Origin: Cornus controversa
Lineage: Eukaryota; Streptophyta; Magnoliopsida; Cornales; Cornaceae
Direction of reading: 5' to 3'
Length of the DNA: 64,000 nt
Assembly: GCA_026545225.1 (NCBI GenBank)
Contig: CM048845.1
Coordinates: 92,692,533 to 92,756,532 of the forward strand
The notes beneath the pieces are model-generated. The model was not told the DNA's origin, did not search any database, and saw only the letters and a program-made list of their open reading frames with translations. A program made the translations under genes and the position numbers. This document shows, piece after piece, positions 23,857 through 35,300 of this stretch (position 1 is the stretch's first letter; each line of letters opens with the position of its first letter).

Positions 23857-24468
23857 TGTTTGGTACTGCTGTTGTAACGGTGAAAGCGCTTTTATTGGTA
23901 GAGCTGTCATAAATGTGCGGTGAGTTAAATGCGTGCTAGCCATTTGGTGATATATTTTATAAAGCACTTTTTATACTTAAAGTTATTTGGTAATAGTGCT
24001 GCTTAAAGCACTTTTATTATTAATTTTATTATTTTATCCATATTATAATAAAATGTGCATTAGTCTAGAGGTGCAACTTGAGGGTCAACTCAAACCAACC
24101 CGAGCCCAATCCGATTTTTCATGAGTTTTGGCAATTATTTTTAAAATTAGGGTTGAGCCTAAGTTGAAAAATCTCAATACACACTTATTTTTATATATTT
24201 TTTAATTTAAAATATACTATATAAGAAATAATATTGTATTTATAAAAAATAAACATGATTATATTGTCAAAAAAAAAGTGGCCTAAAATATGAGACAACT
24301 ATCGCCAACGCAACTTCAGAAGCTCCAATTTTGTGCTTCATCAAAAAGCGCATTTTGGATTCAAACTCTACTCCCTAAATGCGCTTCTTTTCATCACCAA
24401 GCACTTCTCAACGCATTTTTTTGGGGTTAAAAGTACTTCTCAATGATTAAGAAGCAATCCCAAATGGG
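23857..24468. mobile_element. MITE-like element with diverged terminal inverted repeats
   Basis: The left end, GCCTGTTTGGTACTGCTGTT, pairs with the inverse of the right end, GGCCCATTTGGGATTGCTTC. Both subterminal regions carry related 'aaagcgc / aatgcg / aagcac' motifs in inverse order. The ends resemble PIF/Harbinger or hAT MITE ends. No convincing target duplication. An internal 'gaggtgcaacttgagggtcaactcaaacc' stretch at 24068 may be a truncated second element. Confidence 0.45.
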
Positions 24469-24789
24469 CCCCAAAAGTACTATCATTATAAAGATTCCAT
24501 AACCAAAAGAGTCTAGCATAAGAATTTACATCATAGTAAAGTTTTTAGATTTACATCATTGTAAAGGTTCCCAAGACATAACTTTTCTATAATATAGCAT
24601 CGCAAAAAGTTTTACCAAAAGAAGTGATTCATAACATTCCTAGAGTATACCATCATAGAGTGTTTCTAAAAAAATGAACACAAATCCAACTAAAATAAAT
24701 ACGACACATCTTCAATTAATCCTGTTGAACCATACATCATTCTCTCCAAAATACTCTTATGCGTTGCAACTAAAATACCAAGAAATTAC

Positions 24790-26180
24790 CTCATCAAGCA
24801 TCATCAATTAACAAAGGCTCAACTCCAATTAATACCAACTCGTTATAGATTTTCACCTTGAAATGCACCTCATGATTACATTTTGCATAAAGAGCATTTT
24901 CCTCTCTAATAGATTCTGCAACAGAGGAAATTGCTTTTATTATTTCTTGGGTATCATCATTTTCACCACGTGAAGTCCGTTTCTTTTTTTCCTTTTGCAC
25001 TTGAAGTTGTATTAGAATGTGACTCAGGGGACTTTCGATTTTCATTCTCATCAGTCACATACTCAAAATTCTCTAAAGTTATCTCATTTTTTAATACTAG
25101 CTGATCAATACTATCAATACTTCCTATGAACTCATCATTGGTTGAGCTACTGCATCCAAAACGTTTCTCCTTGGTAGTTGCAGCTTCATCACCGGTTGCC
25201 TATCTTTGCCAAACAACTCTAACAACTCATCATAGTTGCTAATAAGTGTAGTTCTCCATTTCTTTGCTTGTGTTTTTGCCTATTAGTTATCATAAAAAAA
25301 TATTTAAAAAATTTAAAAATCATAAAAAAATATAACTTATCATAGTTGCTACTAAATCAGTAAATCAATTTGAGCAATATTAGTTCTAGGCTTGTACTTT
25401 TGTGATAAATATCACTATTGTAAAAGTAAGTACCCCTTCCACCTAACTAATAGGTTACATGTGTATTTCCTATGATCAAATCTCGAGAACTATTCATATT
25501 TTTCACACAAGATAAAATCAGCAACAAACTTCACCAGTAAATACACTTAATGAGAAAATGATAAATTTTTGTTTAGGAATGCCTGAAGAAGATGGATTTT
25601 ATATTATGATGTATGGACAGTGAGTACATCAAAGGATTGGCATTCCTAAAAAACTGATACAAAAAGAAAAAGAAAAAAGAATTGATGATAATTGAATTAT
25701 AATTATAAAAAAAAAGGAATCTGCAAAGGAGGAACTTACTATATTTTAAACATTAGATATAGTCACCATAACAATAATGCCTTGGATATTTTGTCAACAT
25801 GACAACAATTTTGAGGTATTGTCCCTCTTACTCTTTCTCAAATTTCATTTTTTCCAAACAAAAATAAAATTAGACATCTTCTTGAAAACAGACTGATAAT
25901 TAAAAGTTGAACTTCAATGTTAATCCAAATGTCTTAAACTTTCTGCTAAATTCATTCAGAGAAAAAAATCAACACATTAAATCAAATGTCTTGTTTTTCT
26001 TTTTTCCTCGTAGTGGCCTCATATTCAACATTGGTGACAATTGCATTACAAACCTAATGATAACACTTAGTATTAAAAGTTCCTTCAACCTATTCCTTTT
26101 AATATGTTGGTGATGTAGTGCATTAAAGAATGCATCATCCATTTATGGCGTCCAAATAAATCTATCTTTCTTGCTCCCTT
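24790..26180 (-). pseudogene. Myb/SANT-like (PIF/Harbinger partner) gene remnant
   Basis: PIF/Harbinger elements encode, besides the transposase, a Myb/SANT-like protein that helps the transposase reach DNA; related host proteins also exist. On the minus strand, about 26180-25990 encodes RFIWTP, MDDAFFNAL and VEGTFNT, the start of the Myb/SANT-like domain. 25250-25200 encodes NYDELLELFGKDRQ, and 25051-24794 encodes the C-terminal part (KRTSRGENDD, IIKAISSVAESIREEN). In-frame stops (after TP and after CYH) and gaps show decay. It lies directly downstream of the transposase remnant in the same direction, as expected for one element. Confidence 0.65.
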
Positions 26181-26434
26181 CATTTTTGTTTGATTTGTTG
26201 CTCATTTTGTTATCTACATAAAAAATTAGCAAGCAAGTAGAATACAATGTAAATCGTTAAAATAAAGTGAGCTAAAAAAAATAATAATAACATCATAACA
26301 AACAAATTAACACAAATAAGATTAGAAATCAGCTATACTTACCATGTTTTTAACAAAATATCATTGCACAAAACTTAAGATATCAGTAAAACGTAGTAAA
26401 AAAGTACTTCTATGAACAAAATATCATGAAATCA

Positions 26435-27260
26435 CATGAAACATATTCTTTCAAATGATATCGAACACCTCACCAAGGCATGATAAGTTGATGTCGTAGC
26501 ATATATCCCCCGTCAACAAGATAATATTTACCTATTGTGAATAAAAGTAATTATCATTGAATAGCTATAAGTTTATAATAGTAGTTTATGATTTTTATAT
26601 ATAAATTACCTTGAGGTATTCTCAATTTATTTGGTTTGTTAAGTGCACTCTTAATTACTCTTGAGTTTGATTTTCCTTCCCATCTAGGCAAGACATACGT
26701 GAATCTTCTTGTCCAGGTAATACATATGTGAATCTCCAAGTCAAATGAACATGCAACCAACACATTTGTGATTGGATAATTCTTTCAACCACGGTACCTT
26801 TGTGCGTTTTTAGCATGCACTCTGACCCGAACATGTGTTCCATCAATTGCACCCCATACAGTTATGATATAAATGTATTTTATAAATTTTTTATATCAAC
26901 ATGTGTATAAAAATTTCAAAGTAAAATATGATTTTTACCTTAAAGTATAGATAAAACCTATTATTGTCAAGTATTTCCAGAGGGACTTCTGATCCATTAG
27001 TTATCGAAGAAAATTTTCTTCCAACGAGATTATTGATCTGAACACGCTATGAAAATGGCTACTTGTGGTCTCACCAGAGCGAAGAAAGAAAAACTGAATT
27101 GTACGATTCCTCACATTATGTGATAATATGTAAAGAAATCTTGTAATTTGTTCTTCGCATTTTTTGTTGCTTGAAGATCATCATCTCTTTTAAGGATATC
27201 ACATAAATTTTGAAAAGCCTCTGGCCCCATACGAGTTATATCACAACATTTTTATTTTAT
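26435..27260 (-). pseudogene. PIF/Harbinger DDE transposase remnant (HARBI1-like)
   Basis: Cut-and-paste transposase of the PIF/Harbinger superfamily. On the minus strand, 27260-27190 encodes MGPEAFQNLCDILKRDD. 27160-26960 encodes FLYILSHNVRNRTIQFFF, LRSGETTSSHFH and a stop, then KSLWKYLTIIGFIY. 26860-26600 encodes GAIDGTHVRVRVHAKN (first catalytic Asp), a stop, NYPITNVLVACSFDL, RFTYVLP and SALNKPNKLRIPQG. 26510-26435 encodes YYLVDGGYMLRHQ (second Asp), then a stop and GVRYHLKEY. The region with the final catalytic Glu is not recognisable. A ~30-bp internal tandem duplication repeats the TYVLP stretch. Several stops make it inactive. Confidence 0.88.
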
Positions 27261-27460
27261 CCTTAGTTAGTTCATAAGTTCATTTTGTACCATTTCTTTT
27301 TCAAAACTTGATTGTCCAATTAATCAATCTACATGATTTCTTCTTTGATACTTTTTGCATATAAACTAATACACAAAAATATAAAGTACTTGAGCTGCTG
27401 CCAAACGGCTTCTTTGTTTCCAAAAAAATCAATCATTTCTTGCCTTATTATTTGACCTAT

Positions 27461-27846
27461 TGTTAGACGAGTTTTCTTCCATCTGTCATGACAACACAGG
27501 GGAAGTGCATGTTGGCTGGCATGGGGATGCAGAGGGCTGAGAGTGGTTCTAGAGAAAGGGTGTGTTGGGGCATATGAGGGTGTTACTTCATAATTAGGCA
27601 AGTCAACCCGGTTGAGTTTAGGGAGCTTGTCAATAGTCAGGGACTTAACTATAAAGGGAGTTGGCCATCCCTGCACAAATTGTTCGGGAACTGGAGTTAT
27701 TCTCCTGATAAGGCCAAAGCAGGCCGAAACCAATCAACATGTGATCTACGAAGATAGGACATATAAGGCAGAGCCCAGGGGCAGGTGCTCAAGCGCCCAA
27801 TGTTGTAGCACAGGTGCTGCTGCGCACAAAATATAGGCTTGTGACA
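27461..27846 (+). repeat. 5' LTR of the TRIM-like element
   Basis: Aligned end to end with 28272-28660. Shared blocks include GCATGTTGGCTGGCAT / GCATGTTAGTTGGCAT and the CAGGCCGAAACCA stretch. Confidence 0.92.
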
Positions 27847-28271
27847 AGTAGTATCTGAGCCAGATGTTAGGCAAACACGTAAGAGGAAAACCACACAAAA
27901 GAACAGAGGTGTGCCTTTCGTCGATCAATGTGGGACAAAGATGTCAATACAAAAGGGTGCAATCCCAAGAAGCACAATGCATCTCGTAAAACAACACATT
28001 GGGGTGCAACATCACCATCTCTATTGGGCGAGTGCAGGAAAAAAGTTGCACAATGAAGCAATAAGGGCGCGCACTAGAGTTTTGATTGCTCGGGATGCCG
28101 CAGGGGTGGCATGACCAGAGTCGCGTCCAAGAGGAGTGGACGTCCCCTTTGGTCCAGAGTGGAAGACAAGCATACCAGAGTCGAGGGAGAGGGACTTTGG
28201 GAGTATTTAAAGGTGTTGGGATGCTAATGCAGAGTTGCAACGGGGGCGTCGGAGGATTGAGTGGGGGAGAA

Positions 28272-28660
28272 TGTTTGACGGATTTTTTTCCATCCATAAT
28301 GACAACGCAGTAGAAGTGCATGTTAGTTGGCATAGGGACACAGAGGGCTAAGAGTGTCTTTAGAGAGTAGGCGTGTAGGGGCATATGAGAGTGTCACTTT
28401 AGAGTTAGGCAAGTTGACTCGGATGAGTTTGAGGAACTTGTCACTAGTCAGAAACTTGACTAGGAAGAGAGTTGGTCATCCTTGTACAAATTGGTCGGGA
28501 ACTGGAGCTGTTCTCCTGATGATGCCAAAACAGGCCGAAACCAGTCAACATGTAATCTATGAAGGCAAGATGTGTAAGGCTGAGCCCTGGGGCAGGTACC
28601 TAAGCGCCCAGGATTGCTGCATGGGCTGTGCTGTTGCACACAAAATCTAGGCTCGTGACA
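28272..28660 (+). repeat. 3' LTR of the TRIM-like element
   Basis: Starts directly after the polypurine tract and ends GCTCGTGACA, then the CCTAT duplication. Confidence 0.92.
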
Positions 28661-28665
28661 CCTAT

Positions 28666-29570
28666 CCATTTACCATTTCAAATTTATTGTCATCCTCAAA
28701 ATTCAATATGTGAAAATTAATAAAACACGGGTATATGACACACCTAAAAAATATATGAAGTTCTGATCATATATATTCAATAATGCCTACCCAAACATCA
28801 AATCTAACATGAATAATACAACCATTTTCTGAATACTTAAGGATAAACAATCATAACCTAAAAATGTAGAGCATAATAAAGGACAATGAAATTTACAAAT
28901 AATGATAATAATTGGCATCATGTTCCATAGAAGAAGGCAACAACTTATCATTTAGAATTTTACTCAAACTCAAAAACTACAAATAAGAGAGAACTCAATC
29001 CAGTCACTAATTAATATTAAAAACAAAAACACTAATAAAAAACTCGATAGAGAATTGCAAGGTAGTGCTAGCACCTAAAAACACTAAAATATATTTAAAG
29101 ATGTATCTTAATACGGTTATAAAATTTTGAATTCTATACATAAATACAAACCCACGCATCATTTATTTGTTGCTATAAAGAATATTAAAAATAAATATCA
29201 TCTATTTTTTTGCCTAATTAGATGATGATGATTAGAAGTTCTCTTTTTTCAAACCCTGAATCAAAATAGTAAAAGAGAATATATTGAAAAATTTATCAAA
29301 CTTACCATTGAAAACAAAGAACACCGTTAAAGAACATGATTTTTTTTTTTACACAGATTACCATTGAAGCAATAGAGTTTGATTTACCTGAACAAAGAGA
29401 ACCACAACCACCAGCCAGAGGAGTTCGTTCCTTCCTTTCGCAGTGAAACTCGTTGCTTTATTTTTCACCTGAAGTTTGGTGCTTAATATTTCTCACCTGA
29501 AGCTTCGTGCCTACATTTTACGCTTCACCAAAGTGACGATTTGAAGAAAAACATAAATTTGGACTTGTGT
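28666..29570. other. Non-coding stretch, probable Harbinger 5' remains
   Basis: AT-rich, no recognisable coding. It may hold the 5' part of the Harbinger element, but no terminal repeat could be assigned. Near 29430-29525, 'tcacctgaagtttggtgc / tcacctgaagcttcgtgc' is a short direct duplication. Confidence 0.4.
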
Positions 29571-29800
29571 AAATTTGATTTTACTTTTTATAAAAATAAG
29601 GACAAATTTGATATTAATAAATTTTTATTAGAAGATTGTAACCTTTCAGCCCATTTTTTGGAGGATAAAAAAAAAAGTCACTGTATCCTTCTGATTCCTT
29701 TCTTTTCTTTCTAATATTTTATACCAAAGACAATATCCCATCTCTCTCCTTTATTTATTTATTTATTTATTTCTTTCCAACTAAACTAGGCCTTATGGAC
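29570..29800 (+). mobile_element. MITE fragment, same family as 49.7 and 51.0 kb copies
   Basis: 'cttttataaaaataaggacaaatttgatattaataaa' followed by a TTTCTTT-rich part and the end CCAACTAAACTAGGCC parallels the copy at 50985-51445 (end CCAACTAAACTGGGCC). The left part is lost. Confidence 0.5.
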
Positions 29801-30164
29801 TAACTTATTCAGATTAAGTAACTGGAAGAGCATGAAATGGAGTGAAAGTGAAGCCAACCCACATGAAGTTCAGTTCAAATTCATATTTTAATTTCATGTC
29901 CATTTTTGCATCCAAATTTGAGTTAATGCTATTAGGAATGACATAACACTTTGTTCCGTCTTGTTTAAAATGGTTTTGGAATTCATTTAAGAGTTTTGAA
30001 CGAATACAGGAACTAGGAAGGTCACCTCGCTGCATTCCATTTATTTATAATGCCAATTTATCATTTTACTCCTATCATAGTATGCATTATATACAAAAAT
30101 ATCCTTAAATATATAAATTAACAAAGCCCTAACCCAAACAAATACCCCTCATTTCCTTCGTTCA

Positions 30165-30205
<41 letters not shown>

Positions 30206-30600
30206 ATTTTCTTTCTCTTTTCTGAATTTGCTAATGAATAAAGATGCTGATGGTTTATAATTTTGAATTTATTCATATTGGGTTTTAAAATTTTATTAAC
30301 TCAAATGACCATAATTCACTGGTAGACCCATTTGTTTCCCTCGTATAATTTTATAGATCCCATTCTTTCTATGATCTCTTTCTATATGTCCCAAAATGTC
30401 TCTTTTCTTTTCATATCTTTTTTTTTTTATTGTTTTGTTGAAGGAAATATATACTCGACTCGTGTATATATATATATATGATGGGTATAGTACAAACTTA
30501 AAATGTAATTTATGTAAAGTCACAACTTTCACAAATGCAGTCCTGTTGAATAGATTTTTATTTTCTTTCCTTTTTTTATTCATTTAAATTTCGAATCAAT
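29801..30600. other. Intergenic region upstream of the zinc-finger gene
   Basis: No supported gene. It has an (AT)n run at 30167-30203 and a second, shorter one at about 30466-30480. The part from about 30600 is the likely promoter and leader of the ZNF830-like gene; no clear TATA box is seen. Confidence 0.45.
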
Positions 30601-30699
30601 TTTTTTTTTTATGAACGAAACATTTTGGTGGAAGAATGATAAATTCCCTGTAGCGACTTATTTTTCTTCCGTGCCAAACGACAGTAGCCAGACGAGACA

Positions 30700-32375
30700 C
30701 TCTCATGATCTCATCCATCAGCTTTGCGCGCCCTAGATCAAAATCGCCATTTCTTTCCCAAAGCCAGTCCCCTCCTCCACCTTCCACCGCGAGAATAGCT
30801 ACTTTGCCACTTTCTCTCTCCGCCAGCGCGAGACCCGTGCTCTCTCTTCACTGGGTATGGTATGTTCATGTCTTTCTCCACATTCTCTTGATTGTTAATG
30901 ACAATCAATCAAGCGAACAATGAAATTTGATTAATTCAAGAACTACTACTGAATGGCTTGTTGTGGTGAGCTATTATATGATTACAAAAGGGTTTGCCAT
31001 ATGTTTGTCATGGTAAATTATTCATTTTTGTATTTAGTTTTGGGGACTTGAAAGAGGGGGTGGAATAATCTGTTCTTGTGTGACAAATATAACTGATTGA
31101 TTCGAGTTTATTGTTTAAAACATTTTCCGTTGACATAATTGATGTTTAATTTAAATTAAGATTTCATAGTTGACAATTGTAAGTAGTCTAGAAAAGGTTT
31201 GATATGTTTGTCCTAAAACGCTGTGCATAGGAGTCTTAGTTTATTTTTGTACTAGTCTTTAGCATAATCTACTAGGATCTTCAAACTACGATGATGATTT
31301 TCATTTCGCACAAGGTCTTTTTTTTTTTTCATTTTTATACGAGTCATTAGACATTAGCATAATCTACTAGGATCTTCAAACTGCGGCGATGATTTCCATT
31401 TCGCACAAGCACTATGTCTTTTTTGGCAATATTATCTTTTCTTGAAACTGTCAATACTAGCACTTTGGAGCCACTAGCGTAATTCAAGCCGATCACAATA
31501 TCGTTAAGTGATATACAAAAATTCATGAACTGTCTGACCTAAAGTTGATTATGAGTTATTCAGTTCATGTTTTAACTTTTAAATTGATTTTGCTTTCAGT
31601 TTTTGTCATTTGAAATAAGTCAAAACACAGTCAAATATGAATTTAAAAACTATATTATAAAACGTTTCATTGGACTATAAGCCAAACCTAAAAAAAAAGA
31701 GACAAAAGTGAGAAAAAATTAAGATGCATTTGATTTCCTCCGAAATTTAGGGGAAAAATGGGGCGACGAGTTTTCTGCTACTAAACACTATAAACTGACA
31801 AAAAATCAACTTAATGGAACATATAAGTTTGCCTTTTCCCGTCCTTGCAAGCATGTTTGGGTTTGGAGTTTATTTGTCCTTTGGACAGGGTTCGAGGTCT
31901 GAGAGAGAACTTGCTTGTCGAAGTTTGCCTTTTTCATTCATTTTCTCCGGTTTCTCAGCAACCGAGAAAACAGAAAAACAGTGAAAAATAAAATCAAATA
32001 ATAATAAGATGAACATGATGACAATAATGTTGAGGTTTATACATGATGACAATAATGTCGAGGTTTATCTTACCACAAATTCTATAACTGATGTAGAATC
32101 AGACAACAATGAATAATTATATTCAAATCTTTAAATCGTATTGTCTTCTTCTATGTGATGTTGGTTCTTGTTGTTTTTAATTAACGAAGCATAATGTACC
32201 GTGATCTAGCCCGGTTTGTGGTTTCACATAAGCTGTTGCATTAATATACATATTTCAAATGAAATTGTCTAATGTTTAGCTTTTATTTCATGTATATTCA
32301 TCAATAACATTCAAATTATTGAAATCTAGCAGAATTTTTATTTGAATTCAGGCTTAAGGTTGATTGTTTCTTGTC
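30700..32375 (+). other. 5' leader of the ZNF830-like gene, with upstream ORF and intron
   Basis: A C/T-rich, exon-like block (about 30700-30859) is followed by possible donors GTATGG at 30855 or GTATGT at 30860. The acceptor is TTCAG at 32347-32351, 24 bp before the main ATG at 32376. An ATG at 30705 opens an upstream frame. With donor 30855 it ends at TAA 32355-32357 (51 codons). With donor 30860 it would run out of frame past the main ATG. Leader introns are common in plant genes; transcript data would decide between the two. Confidence 0.5.
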
Positions 32376-35300
32376 ATGGATGCTCAAGCAAAAAAGAAGG
32401 CCTTGTATCGTGCTAAATTGAATGCACAGAAACAGAAGCGCATAGATTCTCCTCTTGTGAGGTAATTGGTTGTCTTTATGCATATAGCGTTTCCTCCAAT
32501 GTTAGTGCATTAAAACCTCACAAGTTTCTAATTTCTATGCCTATAGTATACACATATACATAACATTTAATATTGGGCAAATCTAGTAATTTAAGCAACA
32601 TATATTCAAAGAAAGAAATGAGAATAAGTAGCAGTTTTTTTTTTTTTTCCCTATCTTGTTAATGACATCTTGTGTTTGTGGTGGTGTTTTGTGTATCATC
32701 CCTGTTGCATTACTATTAAGGAGCTATTTTTTTTTCTATATTGTTAATGATATCTTGTGTTTGAGGTGGTGTTTTGTGTATCAATGGAAAACAGTTTCTT
32801 AGGACCATATTATTTCTTAGGGTAAATTACACTTACCTCCCCTCTAATTAGGGTTTATTACACTCGCCTCCCATGTGTTTTGGCATATTACAGTTACCCC
32901 CTCTAGTTTGCACATATGTAACCGTCAGTTGAGTTAATAGTCAACCATGATCAACGCTAACATGGCCAATTTTTGCATTATATGAAGAATATGCCCTTCA
33001 AATCTCTGTTAAGACACTTTTGTCCAATGCATCACATGCCAAAATACAATTATACCCCCAACTAAAGTGAATCAAAGTATAATAATGAGGGCATAAGGGT
33101 AATTTCACATGCTCCATCAATAGACACTAATGCCCATCACTTAGAAGGGGTTAACTGTAATATGCCAAAACATAAAGTAGGTTAGTGTAATAAACAAGGT
33201 TGTCAGAATCGGGATTCTACGTTGGATCGTTTTGGATTCCGTAGAATCGGAATCGTAGAATCGGATCGTGAATCGTAAGATTCTACCAAATTAGTAGAAA
33301 TACAATTCAAACTAACTTTTTAAACAATGATACCTCTAAAATATAACAAACTAATACTAAAGTTTGAATCTAAAAACTACATGTCCAAAAGTGCAGCAAA
33401 GACACCCAAATTCAAACCACTTTAAGTATTTAACAACCAAAAGAAACGGTATTTCACAATGACCAAAAGTGCATATTCAGTCCAAAGTTTCAAACTGGAA
33501 CACAATTACACAAAGTCCACGAAAAACTCAGTAATCAGTATCATGACCAACATCAACCAATCAATTTATAGGACCACAATAGAAAAGTCACAACTTTGAA
33601 TTTGCAGCAAAGACACCCAAATTCAAAGCAATTTAACAACAAAAAAAAAACAGTAGTCCAGCAACAAGAACAAACTACAATAGAATTAAGATGCAAAACA
33701 GACCATGTAATTTGATAGAAGAGAAAAGACTTGCAAAATCAAAACTCAAAACAGAGGAGAGAAGTGGAAATACACCCGAAGTGAACAGTCTGATGACTGA
33801 AATATTTTACTAGCGACTGATGACTGAAGTAAAAGATATGAAACAAAGAAGAGTGATGAGAGACCTTTTGTGACTTTTGTCGGTGCTGCTAGACGTTGCC
33901 GGAGCGGTAGGAGGTCGACAATCGCAAGTCTTCAAGACTTCCAGAAGAAAGAAAAGAGAAGCTTCGAATGGGAGCTTCAAGTCGTCCGTCACTCCATCGT
34001 CGATAGTGCAAATGGCCGATCGCAGGTCATCAAAGGGTCGCCGATCACAGGTCATCAAAGGGTCGCCGAAGGGTCGCCGATCGCAGGTCATCAAAGGGTC
34101 GCCGATCGCAGGGGTCGCTGATCGCAGGTCGCAACTCGCAAGTCTTCGAGTGGTCTTCAGTCGTCGCGAAATCTAGGGCTTCTCTGGACTGGGGCTTCTT
34201 CGATTTGGGGCTTTGACTTTGAGTATATAAGTTATAAACTTATAACTTATAAATATATATGACTGTATGTATTATGTAAGTTATGTGATTTGTATAACGA
34301 TTGGGCCTTAAGTCCTTAAATGAGCATTGGGCCTTTATAATATATTACCCAAAATAATAACATAATCAAATTAGACCCATTTTAACACAAAGGGCCCAGT
34401 AAAAAGAGCCCAAAATTGGGTATTTTGTAGAATCGGTAGAATCGTACAGAATCGTACGATTCTACGATTCTACGGCCGATTCTACCGATTCTACGCCGAT
34501 TCCACACAACGAACGATCTAGATACGATTCAACTCGTTTTTGACATTTTGGATCGTAGAATCGTACGATTCTACGATCCGAATCGCGATTTTAACAACCA
34601 TGGTAATAAACACTAACTAGAGGGGAGGTACGTGTCATTTACCCTATTTCTTTTAGAGCAAAAATTGTCCTACTAGCAGCACTGGTAAAAAATAAAAAAA
34701 TTGGAGAGATGTAATAATGGAATAGATGACTGTCGCTGGACATATAAAATAAAAAAGAATAGGCTTCTACCAACCAGAGGTTGACATGTGGCTTGCGGAC
34801 AAGACAATCACACAATACAGTCTAGCTTTAAGAAAAAGACTGAAAGGCCATTATAGTTATGCGGGCTGCGGAACATGGCTAAATCCACAGAGATGTAGCC
34901 AACAAGGAGAGCTGCAGGATGGATGTCATTAAGATGAAGGGGGAGGGGCCATGATTACCGGATGAGGACAAGAATGATCAATCAAGGAAAATCAAAAGGA
35001 TCTCTTGGAAGGTTATTGTGAGGTTCCTTAAATTCCCCAAGTGTGGTCCACTTTTTTGAATTGAGGTAGTACCATAGGCTCTATTAGACACGGGCATCGT
35101 GTGCACCTACAGTGAGAGGTATTGCTCAGCATCTTAGTTCTGCATCATGAAGCCAACCTGATTGATTTCCATGACTAAGGTGTGATTCTGTCTTACAGTG
35201 TAGTCCAAGTCTGCAATATATACTCATTCATGATATAGTTTGCAGAGCATTATGGCTGTTGTGTTTATTGTGGCAGTATGTCATTAACTCATACCATGTA

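Larger units (their letters stand above)
27461..28660 (+). mobile_element. TRIM-like small LTR retrotransposon, 1200 bp, 5-bp target duplication
   Basis: Direct LTRs of 386 and 389 bp (27461-27846, 28272-28660) begin TGTTAGACG/TGTTTGACG and end CGTGACA/TGTGACA. A primer-binding-like site (TAGTATCTGAGCC) follows the 5' LTR and resembles the initiator-Met tRNA site. The purine tract GAGTGGGGGAGAA immediately precedes the 3' LTR. The flanks are a perfect CCTAT duplication (27456-27460, 28661-28665). The ~425-bp interior encodes nothing recognisable, so it must use proteins from other elements. It lies just upstream of the Harbinger transposase remnant. The LTRs differ at many positions, so it is not recent. 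Confidence 0.92.
32820..34644. mobile_element. Fold-back MITE in intron 2, split by another element
   Basis: The left arm begins GGGTAAATTACACTTACCTCC and the right end is its near inverse (GAGGTACGTGTCATTTACCC). Further inner parts pair (GCATATTACAGTTACCCC with AAGGGGTTAACTGTAATATG). Flanks TATTTCTTA and TATTTCTTT (32811-32819, 34645-34653) match at 8 of 9 bp, suggesting a Mutator-type 9-bp duplication. Without the inner insert it is about 410 bp. Confidence 0.75.

Noticed and set aside
27329..28669. Several open frames of 60-146 codons on both strands
   Set aside because: They fall in the TRIM LTRs and interior; the two LTRs give parallel frames, which reflects the repeat rather than coding.
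33810..34176. Overlapping Arg/Ser-rich frames on both strands
   Set aside because: Created by the short tandem array in the intron element.
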